Assembly: GCF_038069765.1 (NCBI RefSeq)
Contig: NZ_JBBPFS010000005.1
Coordinates: 186,001-250,000, forward strand
Length of the DNA stretch: 64,000 nt
Origin: Arthrobacter_B sp038069765
Lineage (GTDB): Bacteria; Actinomycetota; Actinomycetes; Actinomycetales; Micrococcaceae
Direction: 5' to 3'
The notes beneath the pieces were generated by a model. It was not told where the DNA came from, searched no databases, and saw only the letters and a program-made list of their open reading frames with translations. The translations under genes were made by a program, and so were the position numbers. Position 1 is the stretch's first letter, and every line of letters starts with the position of its first letter. Positions 16,245 to 23,345 of the stretch are shown here, one piece after another.

Positions 16245-17215
16245 CAGAGAAAATCAAGCTGCTCAGCCACGTTGAGGCGATCAACTGGAACAAGATTCAG
16301 GATGACAAGGACGTAGAAGTCTGGAACCGCCTGGTCAACAACTTCTGGCTGCCGGAGAAGGTGCCGCTGTCCAACGACGTCCAGTCGTGGAACACGCTCA
16401 CCCCGGACGAGCAGCAGCTGACCATGCGCGTGTTCACCGGCCTGACACTGCTGGACACCGTGCAGGCCACGGTTGGCGCCGTCTCGCTGATCCCCGATGC
16501 GATCACCCCGCACGAGGAAGCCGTCTACACGAACATTGCGTTCATGGAGTCGGTGCACGCCAAGAGCTACTCCTCGATCTTCTCCACGCTGGCCTCCACC
16601 AAGGAGATCGACGAGGCCTTCCGCTGGTCCACCGAGAACGAGAACCTGCAGAAGAAGGCCCACATCGTCACGGATTACTACCGCGGCGATGACCCCCTGA
16701 AGCGCAAGGTGGCCTCCACCCTGCTGGAGTCCTTCCTCTTCTACTCGGGCTTCTACCTGCCGATGTACTGGTCCTCGCGGGCCAAGCTGACAAACACGGC
16801 TGACCTGATCCGCCTGATCATCCGTGACGAGGCCGTGCACGGCTACTACATCGGCTACAAGTACCAGAAGGGCCTGGAAGGTGTGTCCGAGGCCCGCAAG
16901 CAGGAACTGAAGGACTACACGTACGAGCTGCTCTTCGAGCTGTACGAAAACGAAGTCCAGTACACGCACGACCTGTACGACGGCGTCGGCCTGGCCGAGG
17001 ATGTCAAGAAGTTCCTGCACTACAACGCCAATAAGGCGCTGATGAACCTGGGCTACGAAGCCATGTTCCCGTCCGCCCTGACGGACGTGAACCCGGCCAT
17101 CCTGTCCGCGCTCTCCCCGAATGCGGATGAGAACCACGACTTCTTCTCCGGATCCGGTTCCTCCTACGTCATCGGCAAGGCCGTAAACACGGAGGACGAC
17201 GACTGGGACTTCTAG
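16241..17215 (+). CDS. nrdF: class Ib ribonucleoside-diphosphate reductase, beta subunit
   Basis: 324 residues. The dimetal-binding helices are visible (ESVHAKSYSSIF, LIIRDEAVHGYYIGYKYQ), and the C-terminus ends in acidic/aromatic DDDWDF, which docks to NrdE. It houses the tyrosyl radical generated with NrdI help. The ATG at 16241 follows CGGAG, and that ribosome site lies inside the last codons of the endonuclease-like gene, so expression may be coupled to it. A strong terminator follows the stop. Confidence 0.97.
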   Translation: MTEKIKLLSHVEAINWNKIQDDKDVEVWNRLVNNFWLPEKVPLSNDVQSWNTLTPDEQQLTMRVFTGLTLLDTVQATVGAVSLIPDAITPHEEAVYTNIAFMESVHAKSYSSIFSTLASTKEIDEAFRWSTENENLQKKAHIVTDYYRGDDPLKRKVASTLLESFLFYSGFYLPMYWSSRAKLTNTADLIRLIIRDEAVHGYYIGYKYQKGLEGVSEARKQELKDYTYELLFELYENEVQYTHDLYDGVGLAEDVKKFLHYNANKALMNLGYEAMFPSALTDVNPAILSALSPNADENHDFFSGSGSSYVIGKAVNTEDDDWDF

Positions 17216-17248
17216 TTCCAGACAGACTCCGAGGCATCTGAGCACTGC

Positions 17249-17286
17249 AAGAACCCGCTGCCCCCTTTTGGGGCAGCGGGTTCTTT
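17249..17286 (+). terminator. Rho-independent terminator of the nrd operon
   Basis: AAGAACCCGCTGCCCC (17249-17264) pairs perfectly with GGGGCAGCGGGTTCTT (17270-17285) around a short C/T loop, and a T-rich tail (TTCTTTC) follows. Confidence 0.92.
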
Positions 17287-17366
17287 CGTATTCAGGAAGC
17301 GGCGCTTTGCCCTTCCTCGAGAGGCTTAGGCCATGATCACCGTGGACGGTGGCTGCTCTCTTGGCC

Positions 17367-17372
17367 TAGTCT
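17367..17372 (+). promoter_or_regulatory. -10 box of a leaderless promoter
   Basis: TAGTCT ends eight bases before the ATG of the DinB-like gene. No ribosome site precedes that ATG, so transcription probably starts at or next to the start codon. Confidence 0.45.
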
Positions 17373-17379
17373 CCGCGCC

Positions 17380-17985
17380 ATGACTGAAGAAAAAAGCAGG
17401 TACAGAATCGAACCGCCGCTGGCCGGTACGGAAATCGAGACCCTGCTGGGGTCCCTGGACCGGCAGCGGGCCACTTTTGCCTGGAAAGCCGGCGGCCTTG
17501 ATGCCCAGGCGCTGTCCGCCACGGTGGGGGCATCAGCGATAACACTGGGTGGTTTGCTCAAGCATCTGGCCGGGGTCGAAGACATGAAATTTGCGTGGCA
17601 GCTGAAGAGGCAAGACCCGGGAGCCCCCTGGAATTCCGTGGATTGGCATAATGATCCGGACTGGGATTGGCGCACAGCCGCCGACGACAGCCCGGAAGAT
17701 CTTTACCGGTTGTGGTTCGACGCCGTGGGGCGTTCCCGGCAGCGTCTTGCAGCGGCCCTCGAGGAGGGCGGCTTGGAGCTGCTGCTGCCGCCGATCGACG
17801 ATGAGGTCGGCAGCCTGCGCCGCCTGCTGATTGACCTGATTGAGGAGTATGCCCGGCACGTGGGGCACGCGGATCTGATCCGCGAATCCCTGGACGGCCT
17901 GGTGGGGGAGGACCCTCCGGCTGACGTGTCCTGGCCGGGCCCTTCCCGGCAGGGGACGGGCGAAAGCGGCGGGCCACAGCATTGA
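17380..17985 (+). CDS. DinB-like protein (DUF664 family)
   Basis: 201 residues. The helical-bundle metal-ligand positions are recognisable: LLKHLAGVEDM near residue 62 and EYARHVGHADLIRE near residue 155, with WFDAVGRSRQRLAAAL between, matching the DUF664 branch of the DinB/YfiT superfamily. Members bind a divalent metal; some are mycothiol-dependent transferases, but the activity here cannot be decided. It is expected to be cytoplasmic. The ATG lacks a ribosome site and fits a leaderless transcript. The Pro/Gly-rich tail after about residue 175 looks disordered. Confidence 0.8.
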   Translation: MTEEKSRYRIEPPLAGTEIETLLGSLDRQRATFAWKAGGLDAQALSATVGASAITLGGLLKHLAGVEDMKFAWQLKRQDPGAPWNSVDWHNDPDWDWRTAADDSPEDLYRLWFDAVGRSRQRLAAALEEGGLELLLPPIDDEVGSLRRLLIDLIEEYARHVGHADLIRESLDGLVGEDPPADVSWPGPSRQGTGESGGPQH

Positions 17986-18105
17986 TTCCTGCACATGGAT
18001 AAAAGCACAGCTATTGCACCATTGTGGGTTAGATTGGGCCCCGGAAAGCAGTCATAACTCGTTTTTCTGTTTTCGGCGGCGGATGTTTGCCGCGACCAGG
18101 CCCAC

Positions 18106-18711
18106 ATGAAAGTTGGAACAACCATGTCTCTGGAGAGACTTTCACTTCTGGCTCAAGGAGACAGCGACAACGGCGTCTCTCCGATTATGTGGGTCGCTCT
18201 TGCAGCGGTGGTCCTGCTGATCATCTTTATCGCGAATTCCTTTAAGTCCAAGAGCACAGCGGGCGGGAAATCGGGCGGGTCGTTAAACCTGAACGGCACC
18301 TCTTCCGCTGCACCGGCACCTCACAAGCCGGCACCCGACGAAGCGGTGGTTACGGCTGAGGATGTGGCGGCCATGCGGTTCATGCCTACGAAGTTCACAG
18401 AGGGCTACTCACAGCCTCAGGTCGATGAGCTTCTCAGTCGCGCAGTTGAGGAACTTCGCCGGCTTCAGGACGACAATGAACGCCTTCAGTTAATTGTTGC
18501 CAAGCGTTTGAACGGCCCTGCCGCTCTTACTGATCCAATTATTACGCCCGAACAGGTAGTGAATCAGAAATTCACTCCCACCAAATTCCGGGACGGTTAT
18601 TCGCAGGATCAGGTCGACGACTTCCTGGGCAAGCTTGTTGTGGGTCTGAGGCACTGGGCTTCGGAAAACGACCAACTCAGGGCCCGGATTTCAGGAAACG
18701 TACGTTCTTAG
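18106..18711 (+). CDS. membrane-anchored protein with two DivIVA-type motifs
   Basis: 201 residues. A hydrophobic helix at about residues 27-43 (IMWVALAAVVLLIIFIANSF) is followed by a Gly/Ser/Pro linker. Two copies of a DivIVA N-terminal-like motif come next: FMPTKFTEGYSQPQVDELL and FTPTKFRDGYSQDQVDDFL, each followed by a short helix. The DivIVA domain recognises curved membrane in polar growth proteins, but this protein lacks the long coiled coil and is instead tethered by a helix. Function is unknown. ATG 18106 and ATG 18124 are both possible starts. Base composition is less GC-rich than its neighbours. The stop overlaps the convergent DUF1697 gene by 4 bp. Confidence 0.75.
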   Translation: MKVGTTMSLERLSLLAQGDSDNGVSPIMWVALAAVVLLIIFIANSFKSKSTAGGKSGGSLNLNGTSSAAPAPHKPAPDEAVVTAEDVAAMRFMPTKFTEGYSQPQVDELLSRAVEELRRLQDDNERLQLIVAKRLNGPAALTDPIITPEQVVNQKFTPTKFRDGYSQDQVDDFLGKLVVGLRHWASENDQLRARISGNVRS

Positions 18712-19259
18712 TCCTGAAACAGGTTCCACAGTTTCTGGGTGGTGTTCCAGCTGCGGATGGTCATGGACTTGTACATCGGTGACGCCGCAACAGCACTCAG
18801 CCGGCTCTTGGTCCGTTCCGCGCTGAGGCGCTGGGAATAGATGACGCCCTCACCCGGCCAGACAGCGTCCACTCCCTCCCGGGGATTGAAAGCTGACAGT
18901 GCTTCAGCCGGATCAATGCCCATGAGGAAGATCGCGTCGGAATGGTACTTGCCCGGCTGCTCACCAAAACCTTCGGGCTTGTGCGCGACGACGTCCTGCA
19001 GCTGCCCCCGGCTGAGCACCAGCACCCTGACCAGCTCGTCGTCGAGCTCGAACCTCTCAGCCAGGGCTTTTTCAATACACGGCCCGATCTCCCCGGCAGC
19101 ATCGGCGGATTCGAGCAGCACGTTTCCGCTCGCTATGTAGGTCATCACGTGTTCGTATCCCAGATCTTCCAGGTGTCCCTTCAGCAGCTTCATCGGGACC
19201 TTGTTCCTGCCGCCCACATTAATGCCGCGCAGCAGGACCAGATACGGGGTAGGTTCCAT
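18708..19259 (-). CDS. DUF1697 family protein
   Basis: 183 residues. The N-terminal YLVLLRGINVGGRNKVPMK and TYIASGNVLLES segments are the signature of DUF1697, a conserved soluble alpha/beta family of unknown biochemical function. The C-terminal RLSAVAASPMYKSMTIRSWNTTQKL also matches. The ATG follows GGAGAG at good spacing. It converges on the DivIVA-motif gene, and nothing in the neighbourhood indicates a pathway. Confidence 0.88.
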   Translation of the reverse strand: MEPTPYLVLLRGINVGGRNKVPMKLLKGHLEDLGYEHVMTYIASGNVLLESADAAGEIGPCIEKALAERFELDDELVRVLVLSRGQLQDVVAHKPEGFGEQPGKYHSDAIFLMGIDPAEALSAFNPREGVDAVWPGEGVIYSQRLSAERTKSRLSAVAASPMYKSMTIRSWNTTQKLWNLFQD

Positions 19260-19339
19260 AATTCTCTCCGTCCATCAGCGGCCGCCAGCCGCGGGTCTGG
19301 GCGTCTTGCAGTGAATTTACCCCGGGGAGAGCAGAAGAC

Positions 19340-19627
19340 CTAGGGTTCCGTCACCAATCTCCACCCGCCGGAGTCCACCTCGACGAGGACAGGCGGCCGG
19401 CCCGCCACGCCCCGCCGCCGCAACGCTTCCACCACGTCCGCCGGAGGAGCGGCCACCACAAACGTTTCGCCCCGAAAGAGGTCGGCCGTTTCATCAACCA
19501 GGGACAGAACATTGGCCCAGCCGGTGGCCTCGAACCGCTCGGCCACCCGCAGGCGGGCCAGCCATGGCGGCGGGGGAGCTCCGCAGCCGAGCAGCACGGC
19601 GCCGGCCGGGCACTGGAGATCGGTCAC
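19340..19627 (-). CDS. hypothetical protein, 95 aa
   Basis: 95 residues, no recognised family. An N-terminal Cys-containing segment (LQCPAGAVLLGCGAPPPPW) is followed by what looks like a small alpha/beta domain (ETFVVAAPPADVVEALRRRG). The start is GTG overlapping the stop of the upstream 128-residue gene (GTGA junction), which supports it as a translated, coupled gene. It is the last member of a three-gene unit led by a short-chain dehydrogenase, so a role as an accessory protein is possible but unproven. Confidence 0.6.
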   Translation of the reverse strand: MTDLQCPAGAVLLGCGAPPPPWLARLRVAERFEATGWANVLSLVDETADLFRGETFVVAAPPADVVEALRRRGVAGRPPVLVEVDSGGWRLVTEP

Positions 19628-20010
19628 CGTTGCACCGGCGGCACCGGCCCCTGGAACAGCCGGTCGGTCGGCAGCAGGATTTCAATCGTCTTCGTCATAT
19701 CCGCAGACTTGGCGATGGCGCCGGCGACCGACGGCGCAACCAGCACCCGGTCCCGCCGCACCTCCTGGATGAGGACCTGAACCTGATCGCCGTCGAGGTC
19801 CAGCCACCACTTGTCAACGAACATCCGCAGCCCGAGATCATCGAGCAGGCTCTCTGCCGTCTCCAGTTCCAGGGGCTCGGCCCGGCGCCGGTGGAGCAGG
19901 TCAAACGGCACGAACTCCCCGGCGTCGGTCATATGGATGTAACCGACATGTTCGCCGTCCAGCTTCCGCAGATGGTCGAACGTGTTCTCTACGGGCATCG
20001 GTCCGCTCAT
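19624..20010 (-). CDS. hypothetical protein, 128 aa
   Basis: 128 residues, family not recognised. The N-terminal part reads as a small beta-sheet domain (EHVGYIHMTDAGEFVPFDLLHRR), followed by an acidic helix (ETAESLLDDLGLRMF) and WWLDLDGDQVQVLIQEV, suggesting a compact soluble fold. The start is 3 bp beyond the stop of the SDR gene and the stop overlaps the next gene by 4 bp, so this is the middle of a tightly packed three-gene operon. Codon use looks like that of its neighbours. Confidence 0.65.
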   Translation of the reverse strand: MSGPMPVENTFDHLRKLDGEHVGYIHMTDAGEFVPFDLLHRRRAEPLELETAESLLDDLGLRMFVDKWWLDLDGDQVQVLIQEVRRDRVLVAPSVAGAIAKSADMTKTIEILLPTDRLFQGPVPPVQR

Positions 20011-20013
20011 GGA

Positions 20014-20847
20014 TCAGCCCGCCACTTTAATGCGCTGTCCCGTATCGACGCCGGCCACAGCCCCGCCGTCGACCAGCAGGTCCATGCCGGTGACAAAGCC
20101 GGCATCGGAGCTCAGCAGGAAGGCGACGGCGTTGGCGATGTCGCCCGGAGTGCCCACCCGCCCGGTCCCCGAGTTTTCAATCATGGCCCGCATATGGGCA
20201 CCGGATTCACCGGCGAGTTCCTGCTGCCCCATGGGCGTGGAGATGACGCCGGGGCTGATGCTGTTCACGCGCGCCCCGCGGGCACCCCAGCGCAGGCTGG
20301 CCGTCTGCACGCGGACCTGGTTGGCGCGCTTGGCGATGAGGTAGGCGTAACCCGGGTTGTCGATTCCGGCGATGAACGGAATGAGGTGCAGGTCATCCAC
20401 CGGCACCGTGGCCAGGCTGGCCAGCACATCAGCGGGAATGCTGCCGCCGGACATGTAGGCGGACATACTCGAAATAACGACGCCGGCACCGCCCGGCGCG
20501 ATGACCTTCTCGAATTCCTCCAGCACCAGGGCGGCGCCGATCAGGTCGACCTTCCAGATGGCATCCACAGGGGCCTGGACGGGGGACAGCCCTGCTGTGT
20601 GGACCACCTGCGTGACTGCCCCCAGCTCTGCCGCGGCCGCAGCCAGGGCCGCCACCGAATCACGGGAGGACACGTCTACGCGTTGGGATACGACGTCGTA
20701 TCCGTCACCGACAGCCCCGGCAACCACACTCTCGAGGAGGTCTTCATTGAAGTCGGCCAGGAGTACCTTCCGGCCCGCCCCCGAGCGGCGCAGGACGGCC
20801 TGGCCCATTCCGCCCAAACCGATAACTACCAGTACTTCAGTTGCCAT
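20014..20847 (-). CDS. short-chain dehydrogenase/reductase
   Basis: 277 residues. The cofactor loop is GLGGMGQ at about residues 10-16, not the usual TGxxxGxG of classical SDRs. The catalytic Ser (SSMSAY) and YLIAK (YxxxK) are present, and RVNSISPGVISTPMG matches the conserved SDR C-terminal block. It likely uses NAD(P)H on an unknown carbonyl or alcohol. The ATG at 20845-20847 follows TTGGAG; the open frame extends upstream about 100 codons without a ribosome site. It leads a three-gene unit with two small unknown proteins. Confidence 0.85.
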   Translation of the reverse strand: MATEVLVVIGLGGMGQAVLRRSGAGRKVLLADFNEDLLESVVAGAVGDGYDVVSQRVDVSSRDSVAALAAAAAELGAVTQVVHTAGLSPVQAPVDAIWKVDLIGAALVLEEFEKVIAPGGAGVVISSMSAYMSGGSIPADVLASLATVPVDDLHLIPFIAGIDNPGYAYLIAKRANQVRVQTASLRWGARGARVNSISPGVISTPMGQQELAGESGAHMRAMIENSGTGRVGTPGDIANAVAFLLSSDAGFVTGMDLLVDGGAVAGVDTGQRIKVAG

Positions 20848-21272
20848 GACGCTCCAATATCGCAGGGTCCGGGCAGGGAAGTCCCGGTAGCTACCGAGGA
20901 TATCGTGTGCCGTGCCTTCTGTGGGTGGTATACGGGCCAGGTGACGGTGTCGATGCTGTGTTCTACCGCCGGAATGGGTGTGTAACGATTTACCTGCAAA
21001 ATACTCGAGTCCGCTAGGTCGGCCTGATGCATGGAAATATCGTGGCATACGGTAAAAGCAGCGCGACGGAACCGAATCGTGTTGCCGCCGCTGCAACAAC
21101 CCAAAAGTTACATCAAGCAAAAGTCCCGCAGTTCTTTCACTCGGTGCGGGAAACGCCAACGGCGAAGGTGCAGCTCTCTATGCACCCCGGCAAAAAAGGC
21201 AAAAAGGGACCGTGGGGGATCCCTCATTTCCTGCGGATACGCGGGATATCAACGACATCATCCAGGACATAA
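20848..21272. other. intergenic region between SDR and SLH-muramidase genes
   Basis: About 425 bp without a supportable gene. It must hold the divergent promoters of both neighbours. No confident -35/-10 pair or known riboswitch core was found; the pattern of the ydaO-type cyclic-di-AMP riboswitch, sometimes seen ahead of cell-wall hydrolase genes, was looked for and not recognised. Confidence 0.5.
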
Positions 21273-22895
21273 ATGAAAACCACGACGCTTTCCACTGGTC
21301 TCACATCAGTTGCACTGGCCGCCTTGCTGGCTGTTTCCTGCCTCGCAGGTCCGGCCGCGGCCGCTGTCCCCGCCCTGGGGACAGACACGGATACCGCCGC
21401 CAGCGGCATCAGCGAAGCTGAACAGACGCAAATCATCGGCGAAAACGGCGCCTCAATGGGGCAGGGCCTGCACCGGCTGAACGTCACCGGAGACGCGCAG
21501 CTGCCAGCGCCGGATGAAGGTGCCGCGGCTATGCCGGAGGAGGGTGCCGGGACGACGGCGCCCGACGACGGCGCTGCTGGTGCCACTCCGGACGGAGACG
21601 GGAGCGCGGACGCCGACGCCGACGCCGAAGGCGAAACGGCGGCACCCGAAGCGGCGGAACCGCTCGCGGGAAACTGGCGCCCGGCCGGGATCCAGGGCAT
21701 GGACGTCTCCAGCCATCAGGGCAACGTTGACTGGAACCACGCATGGGCGCAGGGGGCGCGGTTTGCCTATGCCAAGGCCACCGAGGGGATGACCTACAAG
21801 AACCCCAATTTCAACCAGCAGTACGGCGGTTCCTATAACGTCGGCATGGTCCGCGGCGCGTACCACTTTGCCCTGCCCAACGTCTCTTCGGCCGTTGACC
21901 AGGCCAACTACTTTGTGAACAACGGAGGGGGATGGTCCGCAGACGGACGTACCCTGCCGCCGCTCCTGGACATTGAGTACAACCCCTACACTTCCCTGGG
22001 CAACACCTGCTACAACATGAGCGCCGGGCAGATGGTCAACTGGATCCGCGACTTCTCCAACACGGTCAAGGCCCGCACCGGACGTGCGCCCATGATCTAC
22101 ACGACCACTGACTGGTGGAAAACCTGCACCGGCAACAGTGCCGCTTTCCGGGACAATCCGCTGCACATTGCAAGTTACAACGAAGTTGGAGCCGGCACGC
22201 TGCCCGCGAGCTGGAGCGTCTACAGCTTGTGGCAGTACAGCAGCACCGGGCCTTTCGTGGGCGACTCCAACGTTTGGAACGGGACAGCCGCAGGGCTGAC
22301 GGCGTTTGCCCGCGGCGCAGCCCCTGCCCCGGCCCCTGCGCCCGTTCCCGTGCCCGGACCCTACAGCGACGTTCCGGGCAACAGCCAGTTCGCCAAGGAG
22401 ATCTCGTGGCTGAAGGCAAAGGCGATCACCACGGGGTACCCCGACGGCACCTACCGTCCGGCGGACCCGGTCAAACGCGACGCGATGGCAGCTTTCCTCT
22501 ACCGCGTCCAGGGCAAACCCGCTTACACGGCGCCCAGGGTTTCGCGCTTCCGGGATGTGGCAACGAACAACCTCTTCTACAAGGAGATCCACTGGCTGGC
22601 AGCCAGCGGAGTGGCCACCGGATGGAACGGAACCACCTACCAGCCCGGCGCAGACATTAACCGCGATGCCATGGCGGCCTTCCTGTACCGCTTGGCCGGC
22701 AGCCCGCGATACACACCGCCGGCGGTTTCCCCGTTCAGGGACGTTCCGGTCAGCAACATGTACTACAAGGAAATCAGCTGGCTGGCAGCGCAGGGCATCT
22801 CCACCGGCTGGAGCGACAAGACGTTCCGCCCGTACCAGCCCATTGCCCGGGATGCGATGGCGGCGTTCCTTTACCGGTACGACGCCAAGTTCTAG
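21273..22895 (+). CDS. secreted GH25 muramidase with three SLH domains
   Basis: 540 residues. A signal peptide (about 1-31, ending AAAAVPA) is followed by an acidic, Ala/Asp/Gly-rich linker to about 135. A GH25 lysozyme domain follows at about 140-325, with GMDVSSHQGNVDW (catalytic Asp region) and LLDIEYN (DxE). A Pro/Ala hinge leads to three SLH repeats (about 345-540), each with an F-K-E-I-x-W-L core and a RDAMAAFLYR end. It should cleave peptidoglycan at the cell surface while held by SLH contacts with wall polymers. AGGA lies six bases before the ATG. It is paired with a CAP-SLH gene downstream. Confidence 0.92.
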   Translation: MKTTTLSTGLTSVALAALLAVSCLAGPAAAAVPALGTDTDTAASGISEAEQTQIIGENGASMGQGLHRLNVTGDAQLPAPDEGAAAMPEEGAGTTAPDDGAAGATPDGDGSADADADAEGETAAPEAAEPLAGNWRPAGIQGMDVSSHQGNVDWNHAWAQGARFAYAKATEGMTYKNPNFNQQYGGSYNVGMVRGAYHFALPNVSSAVDQANYFVNNGGGWSADGRTLPPLLDIEYNPYTSLGNTCYNMSAGQMVNWIRDFSNTVKARTGRAPMIYTTTDWWKTCTGNSAAFRDNPLHIASYNEVGAGTLPASWSVYSLWQYSSTGPFVGDSNVWNGTAAGLTAFARGAAPAPAPAPVPVPGPYSDVPGNSQFAKEISWLKAKAITTGYPDGTYRPADPVKRDAMAAFLYRVQGKPAYTAPRVSRFRDVATNNLFYKEIHWLAASGVATGWNGTTYQPGADINRDAMAAFLYRLAGSPRYTPPAVSPFRDVPVSNMYYKEISWLAAQGISTGWSDKTFRPYQPIARDAMAAFLYRYDAKF

Positions 22896-22924
22896 CGGGG
22901 CCCTTCAGGGCAACCGGCAGCGCA

Positions 22925-22959
22925 CCACAGGCAGCACACCCCAGGTGTGCTGCCTGTGG
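22925..22959 (+). terminator. hairpin after the SLH-muramidase gene
   Basis: CCACAGGCAGCACACC (22925-22940) pairs perfectly with GGTGTGCTGCCTGTGG (22944-22959) over 16 bp with a three-base loop. There is no clear T run, so it may act as a non-canonical terminator or an mRNA-protecting hairpin. Confidence 0.7.
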
Positions 22960-23030
22960 CGTTCTCGGAGGTACACGGTCAGGGTGACGTAATGAACGCC
23001 GGAACGGTCGGGCGCGCCCGCAGACGCCGA

Positions 23031-23036
23031 TACGAT
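23031..23036 (+). promoter_or_regulatory. -10 box of a leaderless promoter
   Basis: TACGAT ends eight bases before the ATG of the 48-residue RHH-like gene, which has no ribosome site. The same hexamer precedes the CAP-SLH gene at 23330-23335. Confidence 0.4.
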
Positions 23037-23043
23037 TTAACGC

Positions 23044-23190
23044 ATGAACATTGAACTGCGGATTCCGCCGAAGCTGGGACGGGAATTGGAGGAGCTCGCC
23101 AAGGAGCAGGGGGTTTCCGTGGAAGTTCTCGTGGTTAACGGCGCGAGGCTGCTCCTTGAACACCGCAACCGCCGCAGCCACCTGGCGTAG
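23044..23190 (+). CDS. small ribbon-helix-helix-like protein, 48 aa
   Basis: 48 residues beginning MNIELRIPPKLGRELEE and followed by LAKEQGVSVEVLVVNGARLLLEHR. This matches a ribbon-helix-helix fold: one short strand (IELRI), then two helices separated by a GVS turn, as in CopG/Arc-type DNA-binding proteins. No toxin partner is seen next to it. It lies between the two SLH genes. The frame has no ribosome site but sits directly downstream of a TACGAT -10 element, consistent with a leaderless message. Confidence 0.6.
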   Translation: MNIELRIPPKLGRELEELAKEQGVSVEVLVVNGARLLLEHRNRRSHLA

Positions 23191-23345
23191 CGGCTCCCCG
23201 CAGGGCAGGGCTGCGCGGGACTAAAGAATTCAGCAGATAATTGTCGAAATGACACAGATCAGCTGCCGCAGATAAGCGATATTGCTGCTCTTTGTTGGAG
23301 TGTCGAACAGATCCTCGATCCGGGGCGGTTACGATACTTCCAGCT

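Noticed and set aside
20990..21272. Possible riboswitch ahead of the muramidase gene
   Set aside because: The conserved core of the cyclic-di-AMP class could not be found and no other class fits.
23303..23318. TCGAACAGATCCTCGA, a 10-of-12 LexA match upstream of the CAP-SLH gene
   Set aside because: About two such matches are expected by chance in this window, and a secreted CAP protein is not a likely SOS target.
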